Shown piece by piece: positions 49,454 through 57,845 of a stretch of DNA of 64,000 nucleotides (its first letter is position 1; the number at the start of each line of letters is the position of its first letter). Origin of the DNA: Roseovarius salincola. GTDB taxonomy: Bacteria; Pseudomonadota; Alphaproteobacteria; Rhodobacterales; Rhodobacteraceae. The DNA is taken from assembly GCF_026891095.1 (NCBI RefSeq), contig NZ_JAPTNL010000019.1:1-64000 (forward strand), written 5' to 3'. The notes below the pieces were generated by a model that worked only from the letters and a program-made list of their open reading frames with translations, was not told the DNA's origin and did not search any database. The position numbers were made by a program, and so were the translations under genes.

Positions 49454-50278
49454 ATGGATGACGACCGTCACAGCCAGTTCCGCGACGCCCATACCGACCG
49501 CAGCAGCGCCGAACAGGTGCCCGACACCCCCCAGACCCGCGCTCCGGCCTATCGGCTGGCCTTTGCCGACCCGGATTTCATGCTGCGCGACGAATTGCGT
49601 CCCGTGCGCCTTCAGCTCGAGCTGCTCAAACCCGAGTTGATCCTCAACGAGCGCAGCATCGAAAGCACCGTGGTGCTGTTCGGCGGTGCCCGCATCCCCG
49701 AACCCGACAAGCGCGATACGGCCCGCACCGAGACCCTTGCGGACCTGTCGCGGTTCTATGACGAGGCGCGCGAATTCGCGCGGCTGGTGACGATGAAATC
49801 AATGGCCAGCTATGGGCGCGAGCTGGTGGTGGCCACCGGTGGCGGCCCCGGCGTGATGGAGGCGGGCAACCGCGGCGCGGACGATGCCGGGGGCGCGTCG
49901 ATCGGGCTCAATATCGTGCTGCCCCATGAACAGGCCCCGAACGAATACGTGACGCCGGGCCTGTGCTTCAATTTTCACTATTTCGGCATCCGCAAGATGC
50001 ATTTCCTGATGCGCGCCAAGGCGATATGCGTCTTTCCCGGCGGGTTCGGCACCCTTGACGAGATGTTCGAGGCCCTGACGCTGATCCAGACGGATCGCAT
50101 GAACAAGGTACCATTCCTGCTGTTCGGCGAGGACTTCTGGCGCAAGATCATCAACTGGGATGCGCTGGCGGACGCCGGCACGATCAGCCCCGAGGATCTG
50201 GAGCTGTTCAGCTTTGTCGAGACCGCGCAACAGGCGATGGAGATTATCGACGCCTGGTATGACGATCAGGCCTGCTGA
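49454..50278 (+). CDS. LOG-family protein (TIGR00730 type)
   Basis: A 274-aa Rossmann-fold protein. The central motifs are ATGGGPGVMEAGNRGADDAG and FPGGFGTLDEMFEALTLIQ, the PGGxGTxxE signature of the LOG cytokinin-riboside 5'-monophosphate phosphoribohydrolase/lysine-decarboxylase-like family. The N-terminal 80 residues form an extra helical region (RLAFADPDFMLRDELRPVRL) found in the longer bacterial subgroup. The likely activity is nucleotide phosphoribohydrolase; the physiological substrate is unknown. The start at 49454 is the first ATG that avoids the dapD region. Confidence 0.88.
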   Translation: MDDDRHSQFRDAHTDRSSAEQVPDTPQTRAPAYRLAFADPDFMLRDELRPVRLQLELLKPELILNERSIESTVVLFGGARIPEPDKRDTARTETLADLSRFYDEAREFARLVTMKSMASYGRELVVATGGGPGVMEAGNRGADDAGGASIGLNIVLPHEQAPNEYVTPGLCFNFHYFGIRKMHFLMRAKAICVFPGGFGTLDEMFEALTLIQTDRMNKVPFLLFGEDFWRKIINWDALADAGTISPEDLELFSFVETAQQAMEIIDAWYDDQAC

Positions 50279-50292
50279 CCTGCGATCACCCG

Positions 50293-50324
50293 CCGGGCGG
50301 CGCCACACGGGGCGCACCGCCCGG
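50293..50324. terminator. Bidirectional hairpin between convergent genes
   Basis: CCGGGCGG (50293-50300) pairs with CCGCCCGG (50317-50324), extended inward by CGCC/GGCG. It is 14 nt past the LOG-family stop and 26 nt from the end of the opposing small gene. There is no T tract. Confidence 0.4.
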
Positions 50325-50350
50325 CCCGGCGGATCATGTGATATCGTGTG

Positions 50351-50551
50351 TCAGGCCGCGTGGGCCGGCAAAGAACACAGAAGGCTGCCCCGGACCAGCG
50401 AGGTCACGATTCGGCCTTCGGTCGTATCCTTGATGGCATAGCCATAGCCACGCAGGCGATGTTGCCATTCGCGTTCGGAAACCGCCATGCTGCGCTCGCG
50501 CAGGAGCAGGTTCAGGATCTCCGTTTCCGATTCACTCGTATATTGTTTCAT
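50351..50551 (-). CDS. Small hypothetical protein
   Basis: A 66-aa protein starting MKQYTSESETEILNLLLRER at 50551 with GGAAACG just upstream. It is mostly helical in appearance, with a charged N-terminal half (REWQHRLRGYGYAIKDTTEG) and a hydrophobic C terminus (RIVTSLVRGSLLCSLPAHAA). No family is recognised. The first part resembles short regulators that carry a helix-turn-helix-like pattern, but this is weak. It stands alone between the LOG gene (convergent) and the GATase gene. Confidence 0.6.
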   Translation of the reverse strand: MKQYTSESETEILNLLLRERSMAVSEREWQHRLRGYGYAIKDTTEGRIVTSLVRGSLLCSLPAHAA

Positions 50552-50667
50552 CGTTTCCAGCCTCAAAACAGTTATCGGTGAAACAACGGATAGAATCGCG
50601 GCGTGGCGACAATCGTTCGGAAATGCGGCAAGCCAGGGGTTTCATCGCGGCGCGATGCGGGCCGCTG

Positions 50668-51381
50668 TCAAATATCGGCGTTGTCCACTTGTTCCAACTG
50701 GCCGCGATACGTCTGGCGTGCCTTGGCCGCCGCGACCAGTGCGCGGAACAACCCCTGCTGGCGGCGCGCGTAGAACAGGTGCTCGGGGTGCCACTGAACG
50801 CCGATGGCGAAAGGGTCGTGCAGGCGCTCGATGGCCTGGATCATGCCGCCCCGGTCGCGCGCCGCGACGCGCAGCCCGTCGCCCAATGTATCGACCGCCT
50901 GGGAATGCAGCGCATTCACCTTCATCGGCGCGTCGCCCGCCAGCTTTGCCAGTCGCGTGCCGGGTGTGATCAGTACGGTCTTGCGCGGCAGGATCGTGCG
51001 ATGCGGGTCGCTGTCGCGATAGGCGTCATAGGCATCCTGATGCAGCGTCCCGCCAAGCGCCACGTTCAGCATCTGGCTGCCCCGGCAGATCCCCAGAACG
51101 GGCTTGTCCAGATCGAAGGCATCATGCACCAGACGGCGTTCCAGCGCATCGCGCCCCGGATCCAGCCGCGCCGAACTGACCAACTGGCCGCCGTAGAGGT
51201 CGGGCGAGATGTCATCGCCCCCGCCGATGATCAACCCGTCCACGTCATCGGCCCGCGCATCCGACCCATCGACCCATCGCAGGGCGCAGCCCCCCGCCAT
51301 CCAGACATTCAAAGCCATCAGCGGAAAGATGCGCCATCCCGAGCGGCGTGACGTGGTGACTCCGATACGCGGGCGGCTCAT
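50668..51381 (-). CDS. Class I glutamine amidotransferase (peptidase C26/PuuD-like)
   Basis: A 237-aa GATase. The nucleophile elbow is LGICRGSQML with Cys99; the catalytic His198-x-Glu200 is in IGVQWHPEHLF. GLIIGGGDDISPDLYGG and ALHSQAVDTLGDGL are typical of gamma-glutamyl-GABA hydrolase-like (C26) proteins. It overlaps the amidoligase gene by 4 nt, a pairing noted in comparative work on amidoligases. It either hydrolyses gamma-glutamyl amide products or releases ammonia for the ligase; which one is not decided by sequence. Confidence 0.85.
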   Translation of the reverse strand: MSRPRIGVTTSRRSGWRIFPLMALNVWMAGGCALRWVDGSDARADDVDGLIIGGGDDISPDLYGGQLVSSARLDPGRDALERRLVHDAFDLDKPVLGICRGSQMLNVALGGTLHQDAYDAYRDSDPHRTILPRKTVLITPGTRLAKLAGDAPMKVNALHSQAVDTLGDGLRVAARDRGGMIQAIERLHDPFAIGVQWHPEHLFYARRQQGLFRALVAAAKARQTYRGQLEQVDNADI

Positions 51382-52352
51382 CGGTGTTCAGGTTCCGGCA
51401 TGTCCAGCCCGGCCTGATGCAGCAGCGCGCCGCAGCGCTCCGCCCAGCTGGCGCGCGAAAACGTCACCATCCCGTGATCGTCCAGCCACGCCGCGCCGAG
51501 CCGCGTCAGCAGGCGTTCATCTTCTGCGATCCGCTCGACGGTGACCCAGCGCTCCCATTCGTGCGCGATGGACCAGCCGGGCTCGTCGATCAGGCAATCG
51601 GGCAGGCGGAAATGAAAGGCGGGGCGCGCCGATACGGATCCGCTCAGGGTGTCTTTGACTGATCCGGGTGCGAGATGCGCGAAGATCGGCAGCATATCGA
51701 GCCCGCGATTGCGCGATGGCGTATGTTCAAGATAGACCGCGATCACCTCGCGCAGCGATGCATCCATCCCAAGGCCCAGCAGCGCGCGCACGAAGCTTGT
51801 GGGATAAGGGTCGGTGAAGGGCAGCAGGCGGCGCGATTCGTCGATCGGCCCGGCATGGCGCAGCCAGTCCTCGATCAGCGCATAGGCCAGAAGCGGGCGC
51901 AGGATGTCGGCGTTGCGGCGCGAAGCGATCTCGATATTGAGATGCATTCCGAAGCCGAACACCCAGCCTGCGCCGCTGCCAAGAGCGCCCGCGCGGCGCA
52001 AGGCGGCGGTCAGGGCGTGCAATTCCTCGAGCCCGGCCATGTCCAGCGGCGCGGTCACGATTTCGACCGGGATCACCTCGCGTCCGAGATCCAGCGCCAG
52101 ATCGCGCAGCTTGCTGCGGGCCGCCTTGCGCAGCGACGTGTCGAGATAGACCTCGATCCGGCCGATCCTTGTGTCATGGACGATCCAGAGCGTCCCGTCG
52201 CCCTGTTCGGCCCGCCCGCCGAGAACCTCGGCGCAAATCCGCGCGACTTCGCCCTCGTCCAGCCCGCCCAGCTCGATTTCCACGCCGATCTTGCGCGGCG
52301 CGCCCTTGGCATTATCGGGCCGGGGAAGGGGGGTGAAACGCGGCGCGGTCAT
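51378..52352 (-). CDS. Amidoligase family protein (glutamine synthetase-like fold)
   Basis: A 324-aa protein of the Amidoligase_2 type, which shares the COOH-NH2 ligase fold of glutamine synthetase. Visible metal/ATP-site features are Glu25 and Glu27 in KIGVEIELGG, Glu97 in IPVEIVTAP, and His137-x-Asn139-x-Glu141 in FGFGMHLNIEI. It should form an amide or isopeptide bond on a small metabolite or peptide. The acceptor is unknown. The coupled GATase suggests that the product is a gamma-glutamyl-type compound or that ammonia is supplied. It lies 12 nt downstream of rlmN. Confidence 0.82.
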   Translation of the reverse strand: MTAPRFTPLPRPDNAKGAPRKIGVEIELGGLDEGEVARICAEVLGGRAEQGDGTLWIVHDTRIGRIEVYLDTSLRKAARSKLRDLALDLGREVIPVEIVTAPLDMAGLEELHALTAALRRAGALGSGAGWVFGFGMHLNIEIASRRNADILRPLLAYALIEDWLRHAGPIDESRRLLPFTDPYPTSFVRALLGLGMDASLREVIAVYLEHTPSRNRGLDMLPIFAHLAPGSVKDTLSGSVSARPAFHFRLPDCLIDEPGWSIAHEWERWVTVERIAEDERLLTRLGAAWLDDHGMVTFSRASWAERCGALLHQAGLDMPEPEHR

Positions 52353-52364
52353 CGGGCTGCCGCC

Positions 52365-53546
52365 TCAGCCAAGCCCGGCCTCGGATTCGATCTGCCGGCG
52401 GGATTTGCGCGCGCGCTCGGTCGCCGATTTGAGCTGCCCGCAGGCGGCCATGATATCCTCGCCGCGCGGGGTGCGGATGGGGCTGGCGTAACCGGCCTTG
52501 TAGACGATATCGGCAAAGGCCTGGATACGGTCCCAGTCGCTGCGCTCATGCGGCGCGCCGGGCCATTCGTTGAACGGGATCAGGTTGATCTTGGCCGGAA
52601 TGCCCTTGATCAGCTGCACAAGGCGGCGGGCGTCCTCGTCGCTGTCGTTCACGTCCTTCAGCATCACGTATTCAAAGGTGATGCGCTCGGAATTGCTGGC
52701 CTTGGGATAGGCGCGCAGCGCGTCCAGCAGCGTGGCGATGTTCCACTTCTTATTGATCGGCACCAGCTTGTCGCGCACCGCGTCGGTGGTCGCGTGAAAG
52801 CTGACCGCCAGCATGCAGCCGATTTCCTCGGCGGTCTTGGCGATCTCGGGGACAACGCCGCTGGTCGACAGGGTGATGCGGCGGCGGCTGAGGCTGATTC
52901 CCTCGCCATCCATCGCGATCTTCATCGCGTCGCGCACATTGTCGAAATTGTAGAGCGGCTCGCCCATGCCCATCAGCACGATATTGGACAGCAGGCGGGG
53001 GCGTTCGCCCGCGCCTTCGCCGGGGCGGGGCCATTCGCCCAGATCGTCGCGCGCCATCATCACCTGGCCGATGATCTCGCCGGCATGAAGGTTGCGCACC
53101 AGTTTCTGGGTGCCGGTGTGGCAGAAGGAACAGGTCAGGGTGCAGCCAACCTGGCTGGAGATGCACAGCGTGCCACGGTCGGTTTCGGGGATATAGACCA
53201 CCTCGACCTCGTGCCCCCCGGCGATCCGCGCGAGATACTTGCGGGTGCCGTCGGCGCTGACCTGCTTGCTGACCATCTCGGGGATTTCGATCACGAAATG
53301 GCCGGCCAGCTCCTTGCGGTAGGTCTTGCTCAGGTTGGTCATCGAATCGAAGTCGCGCACGCCCCACTGGTAGATCCACTGCCAGATCTGGTTGACCCGC
53401 ATCTTGGCCTGCTTTTCGGGCGTGCCATGCGCGATCAGCGCCTCGCGCATCCGCTCGCGCGTCAGACCGACAAGGTTGATCGGCCCCTCGGCCTGTTTGC
53501 GGGGGATCGTCATCACGTCCTGGGTGATCGGAGCGGTTTGGGTCAT
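52365..53546 (-). CDS. rlmN: Dual-specificity rRNA/tRNA adenine C2-methyltransferase RlmN
   Basis: A 393-aa radical SAM enzyme. The SAM-cluster cysteines are Cys135, Cys139 and Cys142 (CTLTCSFC). The methyl-carrying Cys lies near the C terminus in [22 protein letters not shown] and [12 protein letters not shown] are RlmN landmarks. It methylates A2503 of 23S rRNA and A37 of some tRNAs. The start at 53546 ([12 protein letters not shown]) is chosen because the open frame upstream lacks a ribosome binding site and family similarity. Confidence 0.94.
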   Translation of the reverse strand: MTQTAPITQDVMTIPRKQAEGPINLVGLTRERMREALIAHGTPEKQAKMRVNQIWQWIYQWGVRDFDSMTNLSKTYRKELAGHFVIEIPEMVSKQVSADGTRKYLARIAGGHEVEVVYIPETDRGTLCISSQVGCTLTCSFCHTGTQKLVRNLHAGEIIGQVMMARDDLGEWPRPGEGAGERPRLLSNIVLMGMGEPLYNFDNVRDAMKIAMDGEGISLSRRRITLSTSGVVPEIAKTAEEIGCMLAVSFHATTDAVRDKLVPINKKWNIATLLDALRAYPKASNSERITFEYVMLKDVNDSDEDARRLVQLIKGIPAKINLIPFNEWPGAPHERSDWDRIQAFADIVYKAGYASPIRTPRGEDIMAACGQLKSATERARKSRRQIESEAGLG

Positions 53547-53682
53547 GGTCTCGCGTGTGGGTTCAAATGGGGTCAGATGGGCCTCCATATAGGATATGCG
53601 CGGCGATTCCAAAACATTCCCTGCATGCCGGGGCGCACCGCAAGAAGAGCGGCGCGATACCGACATGAAACAGATGCCGGTT

Positions 53683-54261
53683 TCAGCGTCGCGGCGAAAG
53701 GCGCGCCACCTTGTCATGGCAGGGGCAGGTAGTCAGGTGATCGTTCACCATCCCCACCGCCTGCATGAAGGCATAGACAATGGTCGGCCCGCAGAACTTG
53801 AACCCCATTTTGCGCAAATCCTTTGAAATTCGTCTGGAGATTTCGGTCTCTGTCGGCACCTCCTTCAGACTGGTCCAGCGGTTCTGAACCGGGGTCCCCC
53901 CGACATGGTCCCAAAGGTAGGAATCAAAGCCCTGTTCCGCCTCGATCCGCTGCCAGACACGGGCATTTCCGATGGTCGCCTCGATCTTGCCGCGATGGCG
54001 CACGATGCCCGGATCAGCCAGTAATCGCTCGACCTCGGGCGCGTCCCATCCGGCGATCACATCTGGGTCAAACCCCTGGAAAGCAATGCGAAAATTCTCG
54101 CGCTTTCGCAGTATCGTGATCCAGCTCAGCCCGGCCTGAAACCCGTCGAGTATCAGCTTTTCCCACAGCGCGCGGCTGTCATATTCGGGCACGCCCCATT
54201 CGGTGTCGTGATAGGCCTCGTAAAGCGGATCTGCCCCGACCCAACCGCATCTTTCACCCAT
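53683..54261 (-). CDS. tag: DNA-3-methyladenine glycosylase I
   Basis: A 192-aa Tag-family base-excision enzyme. It begins [20 protein letters not shown] with Cys5 and the zinc-binding His, followed by [20 protein letters not shown] and [18 protein letters not shown]. The C-terminal zinc ligands are in [10 protein letters not shown]. The start at 54261 follows GGGAGGAACGAG. It removes 3-methyladenine from alkylated DNA. The extended upstream frame is a shadow. Confidence 0.94.
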   Translation of the reverse strand: MGERCGWVGADPLYEAYHDTEWGVPEYDSRALWEKLILDGFQAGLSWITILRKRENFRIAFQGFDPDVIAGWDAPEVERLLADPGIVRHRGKIEATIGNARVWQRIEAEQGFDSYLWDHVGGTPVQNRWTSLKEVPTETEISRRISKDLRKMGFKFCGPTIVYAFMQAVGMVNDHLTTCPCHDKVARLSPRR

Positions 54262-54310
54262 CTCGTTCCTCCCCTGCATCCGCCGTGGCGCGCAAAATGA
54301 GCATGCACGC

Positions 54311-54325
54311 TTAAACGTTCCTTAG
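54311..54325 (+). promoter_or_regulatory. Candidate CtrA half-site pair upstream of the EAL gene
   Basis: TTAA-n7-TTAG (54311-54325) differs by one base from the CtrA consensus TTAA-n7-TTAA and lies 44 nt before the EAL-protein start. CtrA controls motility and c-di-GMP genes in this order. A single inexact site is weak evidence. Confidence 0.3.
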
Positions 54326-54368
54326 CCCTTGCGCGCCAGCCTGTGAACCGAATGATCAGGAGGTGTGC

Positions 54369-55205
54369 ATGGGCCAGGATGGAAATTGGGCCGATATTCC
54401 GGCCGGGCACGACACGGCGCTGAACTATGCCGTCACGTCGCGTGACCGGTCCGTGACGGACATGGTCCGGCAGGCCGTCGATCACAACGAGGTGATGCTG
54501 GCCTTTCAGCCCGTGGTGCCTGCCCGCAGCCCGGACAGCCCGGCCTTTTACGAGGGGCTGATCCGCGTGCTGGACGAGACCGGCCGCATCATCCCGGCGC
54601 GGGACTTCATCGAGGTGGTGGAGGCCACGGAAACCGGACGGCGGATTGACTGTCTCGCCCTCGAATACGGGCTGGATACGCTGAAGCGTCAACCCGATCT
54701 GCGCTTGTCGCTGAACATGTCGGCCCGCTCGATCGGATATCCACGCTGGATGCGGATTCTGAATGACCGGCTCGATGATCAGCCCACCCTGGGCGAACGG
54801 CTGATCCTGGAAGTCACCGAAAGCTCGGCCATGCTGGTGCCCGAACTGGTGACCGGTTTCATGAAGAAATTGCAATGCAGGGGCGTGAGCTTTGCGCTGG
54901 ACGATTTCGGCGCCGGGTTCACGTCCTTCCGTTATCTCAAGGATTTCTATTTCGACATCGTCAAGATCGACGGGCAGTTCATCCGCGGCATCGCAGACAG
55001 CGCCGACAACCAGGTCCTGACCTCGGCGCTCAGCGCGATCGCGACCCAGTTCGACATGCTGACTGTCGCCGAAAGCGTCGAAACGGCGCGGGATGCCGAT
55101 TACCTGGCGGCGCAAGGGATCAACTGCCTGCAGGGCTATTATTTCGGGGCGCCGACGGTGAATCCCCCCTGGCTGGACGCCACGCCGGAACATGCCGCCG
55201 GCTGA
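54369..55205 (+). CDS. EAL-domain cyclic-di-GMP phosphodiesterase
   Basis: A 278-aa protein that is essentially one EAL domain after about 30 residues. The signature motif reads Glu62-Gly63-Leu64 (FYEGLIRV), an EGL variant that keeps the metal-binding Glu. Other active-site motifs are LSLNMSARS (Asn), LEVTESSAM (Glu), LDDFGAGFTS (Asp-Asp), VKIDGQFI (Lys), AESVET (Glu) and QGYYFG (Gln). It should hydrolyse c-di-GMP to pGpG. There is no sensor, GGDEF or membrane segment. The start at 54369 follows AGGAGGTGTGC; an in-frame GTG two codons upstream is less likely. Confidence 0.88.
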   Translation: MGQDGNWADIPAGHDTALNYAVTSRDRSVTDMVRQAVDHNEVMLAFQPVVPARSPDSPAFYEGLIRVLDETGRIIPARDFIEVVEATETGRRIDCLALEYGLDTLKRQPDLRLSLNMSARSIGYPRWMRILNDRLDDQPTLGERLILEVTESSAMLVPELVTGFMKKLQCRGVSFALDDFGAGFTSFRYLKDFYFDIVKIDGQFIRGIADSADNQVLTSALSAIATQFDMLTVAESVETARDADYLAAQGINCLQGYYFGAPTVNPPWLDATPEHAAG

Positions 55206-55341
55206 CATGTGACATCCGGGCCGTTGCCGCAATGCGGCGAGTGCGGTATGACAGCCGGGATAGGCGGGGGAATCCGAGATCGTGTCTGGACGCAATTTCA
55301 GGCGCACCTCCGACCGAATAGACGTCTGGTGGAGGACACAT

Positions 55342-56517
55342 ATGACCAATGTAGTAATCGCATCCGCGGCCCGCACGGCTGTGGGATCATTCGGTGGCGC
55401 ATTCGCCAATACCCCGGCCCATGATCTTGGCGCCGCCGTCCTTGAGGCGGTGGTGGAACGCGCCGGGATCGAAAAGGGGGAAGTTTCGGAAACCATCCTC
55501 GGACAGGTGCTGACCGCCGCGCAGGGCCAGAACCCGGCACGCCAGGCGCATGTCAATGCCGGTCTGCCTATCGAAAGCGCCGCCTGGAGCATCAACCAGG
55601 TTTGTGGTTCGGGCCTGCGGGCCGTGGCGCTTGGCGCGCAGCACATCCAGCTGGGCGATGCCGATATCGTCTGCGCCGGTGGCCAGGAAAACATGACGCT
55701 CAGCCCTCATGCCGCGCATCTGCGCGCCGGGCACAAGATGGGCGACATGATGTATATCGACACGATGATCCGCGACGGTCTTTGGGATGCTTTCAACGGC
55801 TATCACATGGGCCAGACCGCCGAGAACGTCGCCGAGAAATGGCAGATAAGCCGCGAACAGCAGGACGAATTCGCGGTTGCCAGCCAGAACAAGGCCGAGG
55901 CGGCGCAGAACGCGGGCAGGTTCGACGACGAGGTGATCGCCTTTACCGTCAAGACCCGCAAGGGCGACATCGTGGTCGACAAGGATGAATATATCCGCCA
56001 CGGCGCGGTGATCGAGAACATGCAAAAGCTGCGCCCGGCCTTCGCGAAGGATGGCTCGGTCACGGCGGCCAATGCCAGCGGTATCAATGACGGTGCGGCC
56101 GCAACCTTGCTGATGAGCGCCGACGCCGCCGAGAAGCGCGGCATCGAACCGCTGGCGCGGATCGTGTCTTATGCCACGGCGGGTCTGGACCCGTCGATCA
56201 TGGGCGTCGGCCCGATCCATGCCAGCCGCAAGGCGCTGGACAAGGCGGGCTGGACCGTTGCCGATCTGGAACTGGTCGAGGCCAACGAAGCCTTTGCCGC
56301 GCAGGCCTGTGCCGTGAACAAGGACATGGGCTGGGACCCCTCGATCGTGAACGTGAACGGCGGCGCCATCGCCATCGGCCACCCGATCGGGGCGTCGGGC
56401 TGCCGGGTGCTGAATACGCTGCTGTTCGAGATGAAGCGGCGCGGCGCCAAGAAGGGCCTTGCCACGCTGTGTATCGGCGGGGGCATGGGCGTTGCCATGT
56501 GTGTCGAGCGCGATTGA
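55342..56517 (+). CDS. phaA: Acetyl-CoA C-acetyltransferase (beta-ketothiolase)
   Basis: A 391-aa thiolase. The acyl-accepting Cys88 is in [30 protein letters not shown] and the catalytic Cys in [11 protein letters not shown] complete the active site. The start follows GGAGGACACAT. It condenses two acetyl-CoA to acetoacetyl-CoA, the first step of PHB synthesis, and acts with PhaB encoded downstream. A terminator and a 170-nt gap separate the two, so phaB may also have its own promoter. Confidence 0.94.
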   Translation: MTNVVIASAARTAVGSFGGAFANTPAHDLGAAVLEAVVERAGIEKGEVSETILGQVLTAAQGQNPARQAHVNAGLPIESAAWSINQVCGSGLRAVALGAQHIQLGDADIVCAGGQENMTLSPHAAHLRAGHKMGDMMYIDTMIRDGLWDAFNGYHMGQTAENVAEKWQISREQQDEFAVASQNKAEAAQNAGRFDDEVIAFTVKTRKGDIVVDKDEYIRHGAVIENMQKLRPAFAKDGSVTAANASGINDGAAATLLMSADAAEKRGIEPLARIVSYATAGLDPSIMGVGPIHASRKALDKAGWTVADLELVEANEAFAAQACAVNKDMGWDPSIVNVNGGAIAIGHPIGASGCRVLNTLLFEMKRRGAKKGLATLCIGGGMGVAMCVERD

Positions 56518-56543
56518 GCGGGGGCGCATTGCCGGAAAACAGG

Positions 56544-56572
56544 AAAGGGCGCTTGATCTGGCGCCCTTTTCC
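56544..56572 (+). terminator. Intrinsic terminator after phaA
   Basis: AAAGGGCGC (56544-56552) and GCGCCCTTT (56561-56569) form a perfect 9-bp stem with an 8-nt loop, running into TTTT. It is 27 nt past the phaA stop. This is a standard rho-independent terminator, though phaB follows 116 nt later. Confidence 0.8.
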
Positions 56573-56614
56573 ATGAGGGGCGGGAAAATCGCCGCGATGC
56601 GGCAAATTGATGAA

Positions 56615-56631
56615 GCAATATTATTGCGCAA
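56615..56631. promoter_or_regulatory. Palindromic candidate operator upstream of phaB
   Basis: GCAATA-T-TATTGC (56615-56627) is a perfect palindrome overlapping TTGCGCAA (56624-56631), 57-73 nt before the phaB start and after the phaA terminator. TGC/GCA-rich dyads are reported for PhaR in related bacteria, so PhaR is one candidate. This is inferred. Confidence 0.4.
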
Positions 56632-56687
56632 GCCCTGTCGAAATAGTAACAGAGTTACCAATACGTTTAGCCAGATTGGAGGATAAC

Positions 56688-57410
56688 ATGGCAAGAACAG
56701 CACTCGTCACCGGCGGATCGCGCGGTATCGGCGCGGCGATTTCCAAGGCGCTCAAGGCCGAAGGCCACACGGTTGCGGCCACCTATGCCGGAAATGATGA
56801 GGCCGCCGCCAAGTTCACCGAGGAAACGGGAATCAAGACCTACAAATGGAATGTCGGCAGCTACGAGGACAGCAAGGCCGGTATCGCCAAGGTCGAGGAG
56901 GATCTGGGCCCCATCGACATCGTCGTCGCCAATGCGGGGATCACCCGCGATGCGCCCTTCCACAAGATGAGCCCCGAACAGTGGCAGGAGGTGATCGACA
57001 CCAACCTGACCGGCGTGTTCAACACCATCCACCCCGTCTGGCCCGGCATGCGCGAACGCGGCTTCGGGCGAATCGTGGTCATCAGCTCGATCAACGGTCA
57101 GAAGGGCCAGTTCGGGCAGGTCAACTATGCCGCCACCAAGGCGGGCGATCTGGGCATCGTCAAATCGCTGGCTCAGGAAGGTGCGGCCAAGGGCATCACC
57201 GCTAACGCCGTCTGCCCGGGCTACATCGCCACCGAAATGGTCATGGCCGTGCCCGAGAAGGTGCGCGAAGCCATCATCGGCATGATTCCCACCGGGCGGC
57301 TGGGCGAACCCGATGAGATCGCGCGCTGCGTGACGTTCCTGACCTCGGACGATTCCGGGTTCATCAATGGTTCGACGATCACCGCCAACGGCGGTCAGTT
57401 CTTCGTCTGA
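56688..57410 (+). CDS. phaB: Acetoacetyl-CoA reductase
   Basis: A 240-aa SDR. The cofactor motif is TGGSRGIGAA, then NAGITRDAPFHKM (PhaB-specific after NAG), SSINGQKGQFGQVNYAATKAG with the catalytic Ser, Tyr and Lys, and CPGYIATEMVMAV. It reduces acetoacetyl-CoA to (R)-3-hydroxybutyryl-CoA with NADPH for PHB synthesis. The start follows TTGGAGGATAAC. The synthase phaC and granule genes are not in the window. Confidence 0.94.
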   Translation: MARTALVTGGSRGIGAAISKALKAEGHTVAATYAGNDEAAAKFTEETGIKTYKWNVGSYEDSKAGIAKVEEDLGPIDIVVANAGITRDAPFHKMSPEQWQEVIDTNLTGVFNTIHPVWPGMRERGFGRIVVISSINGQKGQFGQVNYAATKAGDLGIVKSLAQEGAAKGITANAVCPGYIATEMVMAVPEKVREAIIGMIPTGRLGEPDEIARCVTFLTSDDSGFINGSTITANGGQFFV

Positions 57411-57450
57411 CCTGCGACGCAGGCGCAGCGCGGCGCCAAGAAAAACAACA

Positions 57451-57483
57451 GGGCCGGACGCATCTGCGACCGGCCCATTTTTC
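57451..57483 (+). terminator. Intrinsic terminator after phaB
   Basis: GGGCCGG (57451-57457) and CCGGCCC (57470-57476) form a 7-bp stem followed by ATTTTT. It lies 40 nt past the phaB stop and before the opposing small gene. Confidence 0.8.
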
Positions 57484-57561
57484 CCACCAAGTCACCGCTT
57501 TTTGCCGCGGCGGAACCCGGACAGGCCGTCAGCCTGCCGGCAGTTCAGTATTGGACGCGCG

Positions 57562-57732
57562 TCAGGCGTCCATCGACAAGCGTTCGATCTCTTCCTTGAT
57601 CCGAAGCTTCTGTTTCTTGAGTTCCGCAATCTCCAGATTGCTGACGCCGGGTGCGCGTTGCACCTCTTCGACGCGATCTGAGAGTGCCCTGTGTTTCTTC
57701 TTCAGTTCCTCGACATGCGAACTCAAGCTCAT
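57562..57732 (-). CDS. YdcH-family (DUF465) small protein
   Basis: A 56-aa highly charged helical protein: MSLSSHVEELKKKHRALSDR, then VEEVQRAPGVSNLEIAELKK and QKLRIKEEIERL. This is the DUF465/YdcH pattern, a short coiled coil of unknown function that is widespread in proteobacteria. The ATG at 57732 has GAGGAG 7 nt upstream; an ATG two codons earlier is too close to that site. It has a 113-nt upstream gap to the TrmN6-like gene end. Confidence 0.88.
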   Translation of the reverse strand: MSLSSHVEELKKKHRALSDRVEEVQRAPGVSNLEIAELKKQKLRIKEEIERLSMDA

Positions 57733-57845
57733 TGGCATTCTCCTCTGCGGTTATGTTGAACATCACGAGTGCAGCACAGTTTCATGAAACTGTCACGCTG
57801 CATCGGCAGCATAAGCTGAATTTTGCAGGGTCAATTTGATTCAAC

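Noticed and set aside
51675-53732. A 685-codon open frame on the plus strand
   Set aside because: It is the antisense of the amidoligase and rlmN genes, has low-complexity His/Arg/Ala-rich composition and matches no family. GC-rich DNA gives such shadows.
54153-55694. A 513-codon open frame on the minus strand
   Set aside because: It spans the EAL gene and the intergenic region before phaA in antisense and has no recognisable domain.
55387-56703. A 438-codon open frame on the minus strand
   Set aside because: It is antisense to phaA, whose catalytic motifs are complete.
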